33,640 nt of DNA from Marinomonas gallaica (GTDB lineage Bacteria > Pseudomonadota > Gammaproteobacteria > Pseudomonadales > Marinomonadaceae). The position numbers were made by a program, and so were the translations under genes. Below, piece after piece: positions 27,088 through 33,640 of the stretch. The notes beneath the pieces were generated by a model. The model did no database searches. It was given only the letters and a program-made list of their open reading frames with translations, and had not been told where the DNA came from. The DNA lies in the NCBI RefSeq assembly GCF_001639745.1, contig NZ_LTAX01000029.1, positions 1 through 33,640 on the forward strand, given 5' to 3'. The first letter of the stretch is position 1, and every line of letters starts with the position of its first letter.

Positions 27088-28362
27088 TTATTGTACATGA
27101 ATTTTATCTTCCGGCATGGGAGGATTTTGAATTTTTAAGCTTTCCCAAGCGAAGGCTAATACAAAAACAAGGACTGCAAACAACATGTTTTGTCCGATGA
27201 AGACAATCATCATAAGACAGCTAAAGGTTGCTAATACAGCTACCCAGCGAAAGCGTGATTCTAAGGACTTGATTGCGGTAATGCAGGTAAGTGTATAGAT
27301 CAATAAGAAAGCGCCATTCGTCATTTCAATGAGCCACTCCATTTGAGTTCCAAAAAACTCGACTAATAAGAGTGAGAGTAAACAAGCTAAACCTACTAGA
27401 CTGACCGCTCTAACAGGCGTTCCTTTGTTTGATAGAATATTAAAATACTGCGGGATCGCACGTTGGCTTGCCATGGATTGCACCATACGAGCAAAACCTA
27501 AGATATATGTTCCTACGTTCGAGAACGCGATAATGTAGGCACCCAGTGCAAACCAGCGGCGAGCTTCTTCGCCTAACAGTGAACCGACTAAGAGAGCTAA
27601 GGATTGGCTGTTAGTAAATTCATTTCCGTAAACTTTGTATTCTGCAATCATTAGTACCGTAGCGAGATAAAGCATAACGACCAGTGCAATACCGCCAAGC
27701 AGCGCGATGGGGAAGTCTCGGCTTGGGTTTTTAAACTCTGCACCCATATGAGCCATGACTTCTATGCCAAGAAAACACCAAAAGATAGTGCCAGTTGCGA
27801 GTAATGTTGTTTCTAACTCTGGCCAGCTTTGAGGACGGTTGATAATGTTTGAAGAAAACGGCGCTCCGCTTAGTATAAATAACGCTAGTACGGTGCTGAT
27901 TAAGCACACCACCACACCGGTTTGAAAGTTGGCGGAGTTTTTCATGCCAGCAATCGAAAACAAGAGCATTCCTATTAAGGTGATAACACTTAATAAAAAG
28001 ACAGAGCTCTCGGTTAAATTGAGCAATACTGCAAGATACGCCGCTGCGACTTTTATGGCCACTGCAGGGCCCACAAACAAAATGCTCAAAAATAGCCACC
28101 CGACTGCTCGTTCAGCTTTTTTCCCTAATACCTTTCCTATGTAATGTGATGCACCACCCGCCGAAGGAAAGCGGCCACCAAGAAAGGCAAAGACAAAGGC
28201 AACCGGTACGATAATGGTGGCGGTGATAAGCCATGCATAAAAAGCGAAACTGCCAGCTTGTGCAACGGACATGGCAGGTAGAATCATTAACCCTGTTCCT
28301 ACAAATGTTGTTACAGTCATGGCCATGCCTTGAAGAGGTCCAAGTGTCCTTTGGTATTGCAT
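27088..28362 (-). CDS. yjeH: APC-family amino-acid exporter, YjeH-like
   Basis: Inner-membrane transporter of 424 residues with about twelve hydrophobic helices. It closely follows E. coli YjeH, an exporter of methionine and branched-chain amino acids: the start GPLQGMAMTVTTFVGTG, RFPSAGGASHYIG, ERAVGWLFLS, and the best match FWCFLGIEVMAHMGAEFKNPSRDFP. The first helix GTG motif of the APC fold is kept. It is divergent from an Lrp/AsnC-type gene, the classical layout of an exporter and its own regulator, and lies upstream of luxS, which also handles methionine-cycle products. The substrate assignment is by homology. Confidence 0.9.
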   Translation of the reverse strand: MQYQRTLGPLQGMAMTVTTFVGTGLMILPAMSVAQAGSFAFYAWLITATIIVPVAFVFAFLGGRFPSAGGASHYIGKVLGKKAERAVGWLFLSILFVGPAVAIKVAAAYLAVLLNLTESSVFLLSVITLIGMLLFSIAGMKNSANFQTGVVVCLISTVLALFILSGAPFSSNIINRPQSWPELETTLLATGTIFWCFLGIEVMAHMGAEFKNPSRDFPIALLGGIALVVMLYLATVLMIAEYKVYGNEFTNSQSLALLVGSLLGEEARRWFALGAYIIAFSNVGTYILGFARMVQSMASQRAIPQYFNILSNKGTPVRAVSLVGLACLLSLLLVEFFGTQMEWLIEMTNGAFLLIYTLTCITAIKSLESRFRWVAVLATFSCLMMIVFIGQNMLFAVLVFVLAFAWESLKIQNPPMPEDKIHVQ

Positions 28363-28511
28363 ACGATAAGTCCTGCTGAAATTGCTTTGATTTTATAGCG
28401 TTAAGGATAAAATGAGTGATCAGATAAATCTGCGCACAAACTGACGCCATTTTGCAGCAAAGTGCAGGTTTACCCTACAAACTGTCGGTGTATAAAAAAA
28501 TAGGCTAATTA

Positions 28512-28943
28512 ATGACGTTAGACCGCTATGACGAAAAAATTCTTGCGTTATTAGTGCAGGATGCACGTTTATCTGTTTCGGATATCAGTAGACAAGTTAA
28601 TTTGTCACGAACCGCGGTATCCGATCGTATTAAAAGAATGGAAGAGGGTGGCAAAATCACGGGTTATCATGCCCACATTGCTTTGCCTGGTGAGGATTTA
28701 ATTTCGGCTTACTTGGCGCTGACGTTTAGGCCGCTTTCTTGTGAGCTAGTGCAACCTTACATTGAAAAGATCCCTGAAATAAAAATGGCGCATTCAATCA
28801 GTGGCGATATTGATTTGATGTTGTTGGTTCAAGTGACGTCCATGAAGCGTTTACATGATATTCGTTTAGAAATGGACGGCTGGCCAAATATTGATAAAGT
28901 GATGACGCATATGTGTTTAGCAACTCGGCTTGATCGGCTTTAA
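28512..28943 (+). CDS. Lrp/AsnC-family transcriptional regulator (second copy)
   Basis: A 143-residue amino-acid-responsive regulator. The helix-turn-helix part reads YDEKILALLVQDARLSVSDISRQ and LSRTAVSDRIKRMEEGGKITGY in short. The RAM domain spans about 64-138, with MAHSISGDIDLMLLVQV as its ligand-binding core. The ATG has AGG 8 bases upstream. It is clearly a different paralogue from the one at 24298. Divergent from the YjeH-like exporter with 149 bases between, where its operator is expected. A partial inverted repeat (CAGGTTT...AAACTG, near 28464-28485) lies in that gap but is not conclusive. Confidence 0.93.
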   Translation: MTLDRYDEKILALLVQDARLSVSDISRQVNLSRTAVSDRIKRMEEGGKITGYHAHIALPGEDLISAYLALTFRPLSCELVQPYIEKIPEIKMAHSISGDIDLMLLVQVTSMKRLHDIRLEMDGWPNIDKVMTHMCLATRLDRL

Positions 28944-29027
28944 TGATGCGTGCAATGTGTAGTGCAGGAGTGGCGTTGTAATTCTCTGATCTTGGTGCTT
29001 CAATTAATGAACTGATCATAAAATAAT

Positions 29028-29042
29028 AAGGAGGCGAGTCTG
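29028..29042 (+). promoter_or_regulatory. Strong ribosome site that fixes a CTG start
   Basis: AAGGAGG (29028-29034), then 5 bases, then CTG at 29040. No ATG, GTG or TTG occurs in frame until 29100, so this site points to CTG initiation. Confidence 0.65.
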
Positions 29043-30776
29043 AAAGGACTAGATTTCATCGCACGTTGGCGCAATCGAGAGTTAGCTGCTGATGATCTTT
29101 TGATGCTCTCAGGCTTGGCGTTGGTCTGTGGTGTGCTAAGTAGCTTAGCGATGACAGGCATGATTGAGTTGCTGTACTGGCTTTCTTCTACTGTTTTACC
29201 TTCCCATAGTGAAAACTATGAAGCGTTATCCCCAACTGTTCGTTTTATTTTACCTGTCCTTGCCTGTGCGGCTTTAACTATCATTTGGTTACTGGTGCCC
29301 GCTAAGTTTTTAAAAGTGGGTATTCCATACGTTGTGGAGCGTCTGAATTATCACCAAGGCAATTTGCCACTTATGAATGCTTTCATTCAGTTCGTAGGGG
29401 CGTTTATTGGTTTGTTCGGTGGGCTGTCAATTGGTAAAGAAGGGCCGGCAGTGCATATAGGTGCAACATTTGGCAGTATTTTGGCACAGCGATTTCGACT
29501 GTCCTATATTGCCGTGGAGACGCTCGTTGCCTGTGGGGTAGCTGGCGCTATTGCTGCGGCTTTTCAAACGCCATTAGCTGGAGTTTTGTTTGCTTACGAA
29601 GTGATTTTTCATGAATACCGCTTGCGTTTGGTGCTCCCCGTTTTGTTGTCTTCGGTTGTTGCTACAGCTATTAGTCAGATAATTTTAGGGCGCATTGAGG
29701 TGTTTGAGTTAGAGGCGGTGTTTTTGCCACTTTATCAGCTTGATATGCTCGCTGCCTATGCGGTTTTAGCGCTGTGCATCGTGGTTGCCTCAACGTTATT
29801 TTATCAAGTCCAAAGAGCGTTGTGGCGCTTAGGAAGTGTTCCTCTTGCCGCTCGCTTTATGACGGTGGGTGTTTTGACCGGTTTGGTTGGTTTGTATTTG
29901 CCTCAAGTGTTAGGCGGCGGCTATGACACGTTGAACAGTTTATTGCAGGGCGACATTTTATTTGTGTCTTTATTAGGGTTGGCTTTGGCAAAGGTACTGC
30001 TGACCTCCGTTTCAATCGGGCTAGGTATACCAGGTGGTATGGTTGGTCCTACGTTTGTGATTGGCGGTATGCTTGGTGCCCAAGTTTCATTTTGGTTCGA
30101 CACGCAAATTCCGGTAGCAGCAGAGCTCGCTTTATTTGTTTTATTAGGCATGGCTGGGATGATGGCAACGGTGTTTCAAGCACCGTTGACGGCGATTGTT
30201 GCAATGGTGGAAATGACGCATACATCGGTCACTATTGCTCCCGCTATTTTAGTGATTGTTGTGTCTTGTACCGCGGTGCGGTTGTTGTTTAATCAGGATT
30301 CTATTTTCGTTGAGCGTTTACATTCCCTAGGTATGGTGTCTGAGTGGAGTCCCGTTCAGAGAGTGTTACGCCAACGTGATGTCCGCAGTGTCGCGAGTAA
30401 AGTGAATAATTTTCCTGAATTGCTTCATCTTGAGCGGGTCCGTGATTTAGCTTCGGGTATGATAGACTATGTCTCGATCGAAAAAAGTGGACACCATTTC
30501 ATTGTTTCCGTGTCTGAAATGGTTGGAAAACTTAAAGAGCTCGATTTAGGCCCTCAACCTTGGTTGATGGTTGAAGGAAATCGACAAGCGATGGATGTTT
30601 TGCGTGCGTTACCCGGCACACCTGTGAGCGTTGTGGATTCCTCCCTGTCGTTAGCTGAGCTGCTAAGCTGGTTGCATCGTCATAAGCAACATCAAGTGTT
30701 AGTGAGTTTTGTTCAGCAGCAAGAGCTGTGGTTGGTAACATCGCAGCAATTAGATCAAATGTTGTTAAAGGGATAA
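29040..30776 (+). CDS. CLC-family chloride channel/transporter
   Basis: Polytopic chloride transport protein of 578 residues if begun at CTG 29040. The 20 residues before the first ATG/TTG (LKGLDFIARWRNRELAADDL) form the charged amphipathic N-terminal helix expected of CLC proteins and are preceded by a perfect ribosome site. The anion-path motifs are KVGIP (canonical GSGIP), GKEGPAVHIG with the gating Glu at about 134, and GLGIPGG at about 327-333. The E. coli proton-path position E203 is Val here (AYEVIF), as in channels, so uncoupled chloride flow is possible (inference). The last 160 residues form a cytoplasmic domain that may be a diverged CBS region. Stop is 2 bases from hemJ. Confidence 0.9.
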   Translation: MKGLDFIARWRNRELAADDLLMLSGLALVCGVLSSLAMTGMIELLYWLSSTVLPSHSENYEALSPTVRFILPVLACAALTIIWLLVPAKFLKVGIPYVVERLNYHQGNLPLMNAFIQFVGAFIGLFGGLSIGKEGPAVHIGATFGSILAQRFRLSYIAVETLVACGVAGAIAAAFQTPLAGVLFAYEVIFHEYRLRLVLPVLLSSVVATAISQIILGRIEVFELEAVFLPLYQLDMLAAYAVLALCIVVASTLFYQVQRALWRLGSVPLAARFMTVGVLTGLVGLYLPQVLGGGYDTLNSLLQGDILFVSLLGLALAKVLLTSVSIGLGIPGGMVGPTFVIGGMLGAQVSFWFDTQIPVAAELALFVLLGMAGMMATVFQAPLTAIVAMVEMTHTSVTIAPAILVIVVSCTAVRLLFNQDSIFVERLHSLGMVSEWSPVQRVLRQRDVRSVASKVNNFPELLHLERVRDLASGMIDYVSIEKSGHHFIVSVSEMVGKLKELDLGPQPWLMVEGNRQAMDVLRALPGTPVSVVDSSLSLAELLSWLHRHKQHQVLVSFVQQQELWLVTSQQLDQMLLKG

Positions 30777-30778
30777 TT

Positions 30779-31201
30779 ATGCTTTGGGTTAAAGCTTTTC
30801 ATATAATCGCTGTCGTCTGTTGGTTTGCGGCCTTGTTTTATTTGCCAAGGTTGTTTGTTTATCATGCTGACGCCAAAGATCAAGAAAGTATTGAGCGCTT
30901 CAAAATTATGGAGAGAAAGCTCTATCGTGGCATTATGACACCTTCTGCAATCGCAACGGTGGTATTCGGTTTTTGGATTGTTTCTTACAATTCTGAGTAC
31001 TACTTTAGTTCTGGCTGGTTTCACGCCAAGATGTTGCTGGTTGCGATGTTGTTAGGCTACCACCATGCTTGTGGCAGGTTGTTGAAGAAATTTGCTAACA
31101 ATCAAAATACTCGTAGCCATGTTTTTTATCGATGGTTTAACGAATTTCCAGTTTTAGTTCTCATCGGCGTTGTCATTCTCGTCGTTGTTAGACCGTTTTA
31201 A
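30779..31201 (+). CDS. hemJ: HemJ-type protoporphyrinogen IX oxidase (UPF0093)
   Basis: Inner-membrane enzyme for the oxidation of protoporphyrinogen IX in haem synthesis. It has 140 residues and four hydrophobic helices. The signatures KAFHIIAVVCWFAALFYLPRLFVYH (conserved His and Arg) and FHAKMLLVAMLLGYHHACGRLLKKF are typical of HemJ, as is FNEFPVLVLIGVVILVVVRPF at the end. ATG 30779 has AAAGGG 6 bases upstream; the frame extends upstream only through the CLC gene. The next gene is hemL, another haem-pathway enzyme, which supports the call. Confidence 0.92.
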   Translation: MLWVKAFHIIAVVCWFAALFYLPRLFVYHADAKDQESIERFKIMERKLYRGIMTPSAIATVVFGFWIVSYNSEYYFSSGWFHAKMLLVAMLLGYHHACGRLLKKFANNQNTRSHVFYRWFNEFPVLVLIGVVILVVVRPF

Positions 31202-31227
31202 TGTTTAGTTTATAGTTGGATCCTATT

Positions 31228-32511
31228 ATGAGTCGTTCAGAAGATTTATATTCTCGCGCCCAAAAACACATTCCTGGTGGTGTAAACTCACCAGTTCGAG
31301 CATTTAATGGGGTAGGGGGCTCACCAATCTTTTTTCAAAAAGGAGACGGTGCTTACGTCTACGATGAAGATGGTCAACGTTATATTGATTATGTTGGCTC
31401 ATGGGGACCAATGATCTTAGGTCATTCACACCCCGATGTTATTAATGCTGTACGCAAGCAGCTTGATTACGGTTTAAGCTTTGGTGCTCCAACCGAAGTT
31501 GAAATTACCATGGCGGACAAAGTATGCGAACTTGTACCTTCTATGGACATGGTCCGTATGGTCAACTCTGGTACCGAAGCAACGATGAGTGCGATTCGTT
31601 TGTCTCGTGGCTATACTGGACGAGATAAAATCGTAAAATTTGAAGGCTGTTATCATGGTCACTCTGATTCTTTGCTTGTAAAAGCTGGATCGGGTGCTTT
31701 GACGTTAGGGGTCCCCAACTCTCCTGGTGTACCAGCAGATCTTGCAAAACATACTATTACACTGCAATACAATGATATTGAAGAAGTGAAATCATGTTTC
31801 GCTGAAATCGGCGACCAAATAGCCTGTATTATTGTTGAGCCTGTGGCTGGCAATATGAACTGTATTCCCCCTGTATCGGGTTTCTTGGAAACATTACGTG
31901 AAGTGTGTGACGCATCTGGTGCTGTTCTGATCTTTGATGAGGTGATGACAGGTTTTCGCGTTGCATTAGGCGGTGCTCAAGAAAAATTCAAGGTCACGCC
32001 TGACCTTACAACATTAGGTAAAGTCATTGGCGCGGGTATGCCCGTGGGAGCTTTTGGCGGCAAGCGTGAAATTATGGAGCAGATCTCACCGCTTGGTCCG
32101 GTATATCAAGCTGGTACCTTATCTGGAAACCCTGTTGCTATGGTTGCTGGCCTTGCCGTATTAAATAAAATCAGTGAACCATCTTTCCATGCAGAATTAG
32201 AAAGCAAAACGACTAAACTAATGGACGGTATCAAAGCCGCGGCGGATGAGTTAAATGTTCCATTAGTGACCGTGAGTGTTGGTGGTATGTTTGGTTTGTT
32301 TTTTACTGATCAAGAGCGAGTGATAACGTTTGCTGACGTACAGAAGTGTGATACGGATAAATTCAAACTATTTTTCCATCACTTACTAGAGGAAGGTGTT
32401 TATTTAGCGCCTTCTGCGTATGAGGCTGGCTTTATATCTCAAGCGCATTCAGATGAAGACATTGCATTCACCATTGCTGCGGCGAAACGCGCTTTAGCGA
32501 AACTTGTATAG
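31228..32511 (+). CDS. hemL: Glutamate-1-semialdehyde 2,1-aminomutase
   Basis: PLP enzyme converting glutamate-1-semialdehyde to 5-aminolevulinate, the committed haem precursor. The start [26 protein letters not shown] is the family N-terminus. [39 protein letters not shown] and the PLP-lysine loop [17 protein letters not shown] (Lys about 265) are complete. It has 427 residues, like E. coli HemL (426). ATG 31228 is preferred; the in-frame TTG at 31216 adds four unconserved residues. The ribosome site is weak. Follows hemJ by 26 bases on the same strand. Confidence 0.97.
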   Translation: MSRSEDLYSRAQKHIPGGVNSPVRAFNGVGGSPIFFQKGDGAYVYDEDGQRYIDYVGSWGPMILGHSHPDVINAVRKQLDYGLSFGAPTEVEITMADKVCELVPSMDMVRMVNSGTEATMSAIRLSRGYTGRDKIVKFEGCYHGHSDSLLVKAGSGALTLGVPNSPGVPADLAKHTITLQYNDIEEVKSCFAEIGDQIACIIVEPVAGNMNCIPPVSGFLETLREVCDASGAVLIFDEVMTGFRVALGGAQEKFKVTPDLTTLGKVIGAGMPVGAFGGKREIMEQISPLGPVYQAGTLSGNPVAMVAGLAVLNKISEPSFHAELESKTTKLMDGIKAAADELNVPLVTVSVGGMFGLFFTDQERVITFADVQKCDTDKFKLFFHHLLEEGVYLAPSAYEAGFISQAHSDEDIAFTIAAAKRALAKLV

Positions 32512-32524
32512 ATAGGAGTCCTTA

Positions 32525-33319
32525 ATGAAGGTTGATAATATGCCTGTCGAAGAAACTGAGAAAGATATCCCAAAAGATGAAGTAGACTCAGATACTACTG
32601 AATCGAAGTCCACGCAGAAGCAACCACGTCGTGGCGTGTACCTTTTGCCTAACTTATTTACTACAGCGGCTTTGTTTTCAGGGTTCTACTCGATCATTGC
32701 GGCAATGGATGGAAACTTCACCCAAGCAGCGGTAGCGATTTTTATCTCAATGGTGCTTGATGGTCTTGATGGTCGCGTGGCGCGTCTAACGCGTACTCAA
32801 AGTGCCTTTGGTGCCGAGTATGATTCATTGGCCGATATGGTGTCGTTCGGTATTGCGCCAGCGTTAGTAGCATTTACTTGGGCCTTAGCGCCTCTTGGTA
32901 AAGTAGGTTGGATTGCCGCGTTTATTTATGCGGTGGGTGCAGCATTACGTTTGGCTCGATTTAACACTATGATCGGTAGTCAAGATAAGCGTTATTTTAC
33001 AGGATTACCTAGCCCATCAGCGGCGGCGATTGTGGCTGGCGTTATTTGGGCAGCAGAAAGCGCCGGTGTTGCGGGAGAGCAAATCGCTAGTATCATGGCG
33101 TTGCTTGTACCTGTGACTGGTCTGCTAATGGTGAGCAATGTGAAGTACCGCAGCTTTAAGGATCTCAATTTGAAAGGACGTGTTCCTTTTGTTGTGCTAC
33201 TTATTGCGGTACTAGTATTAGTGCTTATCGCATTAGAGCCCGCATTGGTTTTAGCCGGCGTATTTTGTGCCTACGGATTGTGGGGGTTGCTTGGTATCGT
33301 TTTTAAGCAACTGCGCTAA
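32525..33319 (+). CDS. pssA: CDP-diacylglycerol-serine O-phosphatidyltransferase
   Basis: Makes phosphatidylserine, the precursor of phosphatidylethanolamine, at the inner membrane. The CDP-alcohol phosphotransferase motif is DGRVAR, eight residues, then GAEYDSLAD (D-G-x2-A-R-x8-G-x3-D-x3-D), at about residues 81-102. About seven to eight hydrophobic helices follow an acidic, Lys/Glu-rich cytoplasmic N-terminus of some 36 residues that is unusual in length. It is the membrane-type (type II, PssA of Bacillus/Pseudomonas) enzyme rather than the E. coli PLD-type. TAGGAG lies 7 bases before ATG 32525. Ends in a strong terminator. Confidence 0.94.
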   Translation: MKVDNMPVEETEKDIPKDEVDSDTTESKSTQKQPRRGVYLLPNLFTTAALFSGFYSIIAAMDGNFTQAAVAIFISMVLDGLDGRVARLTRTQSAFGAEYDSLADMVSFGIAPALVAFTWALAPLGKVGWIAAFIYAVGAALRLARFNTMIGSQDKRYFTGLPSPSAAAIVAGVIWAAESAGVAGEQIASIMALLVPVTGLLMVSNVKYRSFKDLNLKGRVPFVVLLIAVLVLVLIALEPALVLAGVFCAYGLWGLLGIVFKQLR

Positions 33320-33339
33320 CGCCAAATAGCCATACCTTT

Positions 33340-33373
33340 AAAGCCCGCTGCTTGTATAAGCAGCGGGCTTTTT
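33340..33373 (+). terminator. Intrinsic terminator after pssA
   Basis: AAGCCCGCTGCTT (33341-33353) and AAGCAGCGGGCTT (33358-33370), perfect 13-bp stem, GTAT loop, followed by T. Confidence 0.95.
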
Positions 33374-33520
33374 CGTTTCTAGCGCAATGTTATGAACGAT
33401 GACGTAATAAAAACGACGGCTAGTTAACTATATAGGTCAAGGTTGATTGATATTTGATCGTTTAGGTGTTTTTTAGTGCGTTTTTTTGATCAAACTGAGC
33501 GTTATTTAAAAGAATAGTGC
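33374..33520 (+). promoter_or_regulatory. Upstream activating region of the rRNA operon with a candidate Fis site
   Basis: No gene is visible in this AT-rich stretch. GATTGATATTTGATC (33445-33459) matches the Fis consensus GNtYAaWWWtTRaNC except at one position and lies about 130 bases before the predicted rRNA start, similar to Fis-site placement at E. coli rrn promoters. TTTGATCAAA (33485-33494) is a palindrome. Confidence 0.4.
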
Positions 33521-33584
33521 ATTTTTATTAATTTAACTCAAAAACCGCTTGCGCTAAAAATTCAGATGCGTATTATACGCCTCC
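33521..33584 (+). promoter_or_regulatory. rRNA operon promoter (UP element, -35, -10, GC-rich discriminator)
   Basis: An A+T-rich UP-like block (33521-33545) leads to -35 TTGCGC (33549-33554). A 16-base spacer follows, then -10 TATTAT (33571-33576) and the discriminator ACGCCTCC. The spacing of 16 and the GC-rich discriminator are typical of stringently controlled rrn promoters. The sequence CGCCTCCACTGAC resembles rrn leaders of Pseudomonas and relatives. Confidence 0.8.
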
Positions 33585-33640
33585 ACTGACACGGACAACG
33601 CTTCACAACAACGAAGCAGAACGCGTCAGACGCTCTTTAA
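33585..33640 (+). other. rRNA operon leader ending in boxA
   Basis: The leader contains a hairpin GCTTC/GAAGC (33600-33604, 33613-33617) and GCGTC/GACGC (33623-33627, 33629-33633). The last ten bases CGCTCTTTAA match the antitermination boxA start (TGCTCTTTAACA). The 16S gene should begin beyond the window. Confidence 0.75.

Overview
The window looks like core chromosome of a marine gammaproteobacterium of the Oceanospirillales, probably Marinomonas or a close relative. This is inferred from gene order, codon style and protein resemblance, because no 16S sequence lies inside the window. Nearly every gene is housekeeping. Coding density is high, genes often overlap by 4 to 23 bases, and most transcription units end in clear hairpin terminators. 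I see no phage, CRISPR array or tRNA. The only sign of a mobile element is a probable insertion-sequence end at the left edge.

Layout, left to right. Bases 1-58 look like the tip of an IS that has removed the 5' end of a ferredoxin-type oxidoreductase gene (59-994). pyrG and eno follow, closed by a terminator. A dense plus-strand run comes next: ftsB-ispD-ispF-truD-surE-pcm-DUF368(PopT-like)-nlpD-rpoS (4270-11050). It joins division, isoprenoid precursors, tRNA pseudouridylation, stationary-phase survival and lipid-carrier recycling, and ends at a bidirectional terminator. An AhpA/Smp-type membrane protein with a degenerate cyclase-like domain is divergent from serB. On the minus strand moaA-moaB-moeA (molybdenum cofactor) is followed by a HepT-like protein that lacks the RNase histidine. 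tesB and a membrane diguanylate cyclase gene run rightward, and the latter overlaps queG tail to tail by 74 bases.

From 20.5 to 29 kb the theme is amino acids: an unknown 86-residue protein, a structured 400-base intergenic region, ilvI-ilvH, a small acidic secreted protein, two distinct Lrp/AsnC regulators, an EamA exporter, a LysE/RhtB exporter, luxS and a YjeH-like exporter. The right part holds a CLC chloride channel/transporter that seems to start at CTG, hemJ, hemL and pssA. After a strong terminator the last 270 bases contain an rRNA operon promoter, with AT-rich upstream element, -35/-10, GC-rich discriminator and the start of boxA, so a 16S gene should begin just past the window.

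The strongest leads for new biology are modest: the HepT-like protein in the molybdopterin operon, the acidic secreted protein with a DxDGDG loop at its mature N-terminus, the interleaved palindromes between moaA and tesB, the promoter plus hairpins far upstream of ilvI, and the CTG start of the CLC gene. I do not see an obvious undescribed multi-gene defence or mobile system.
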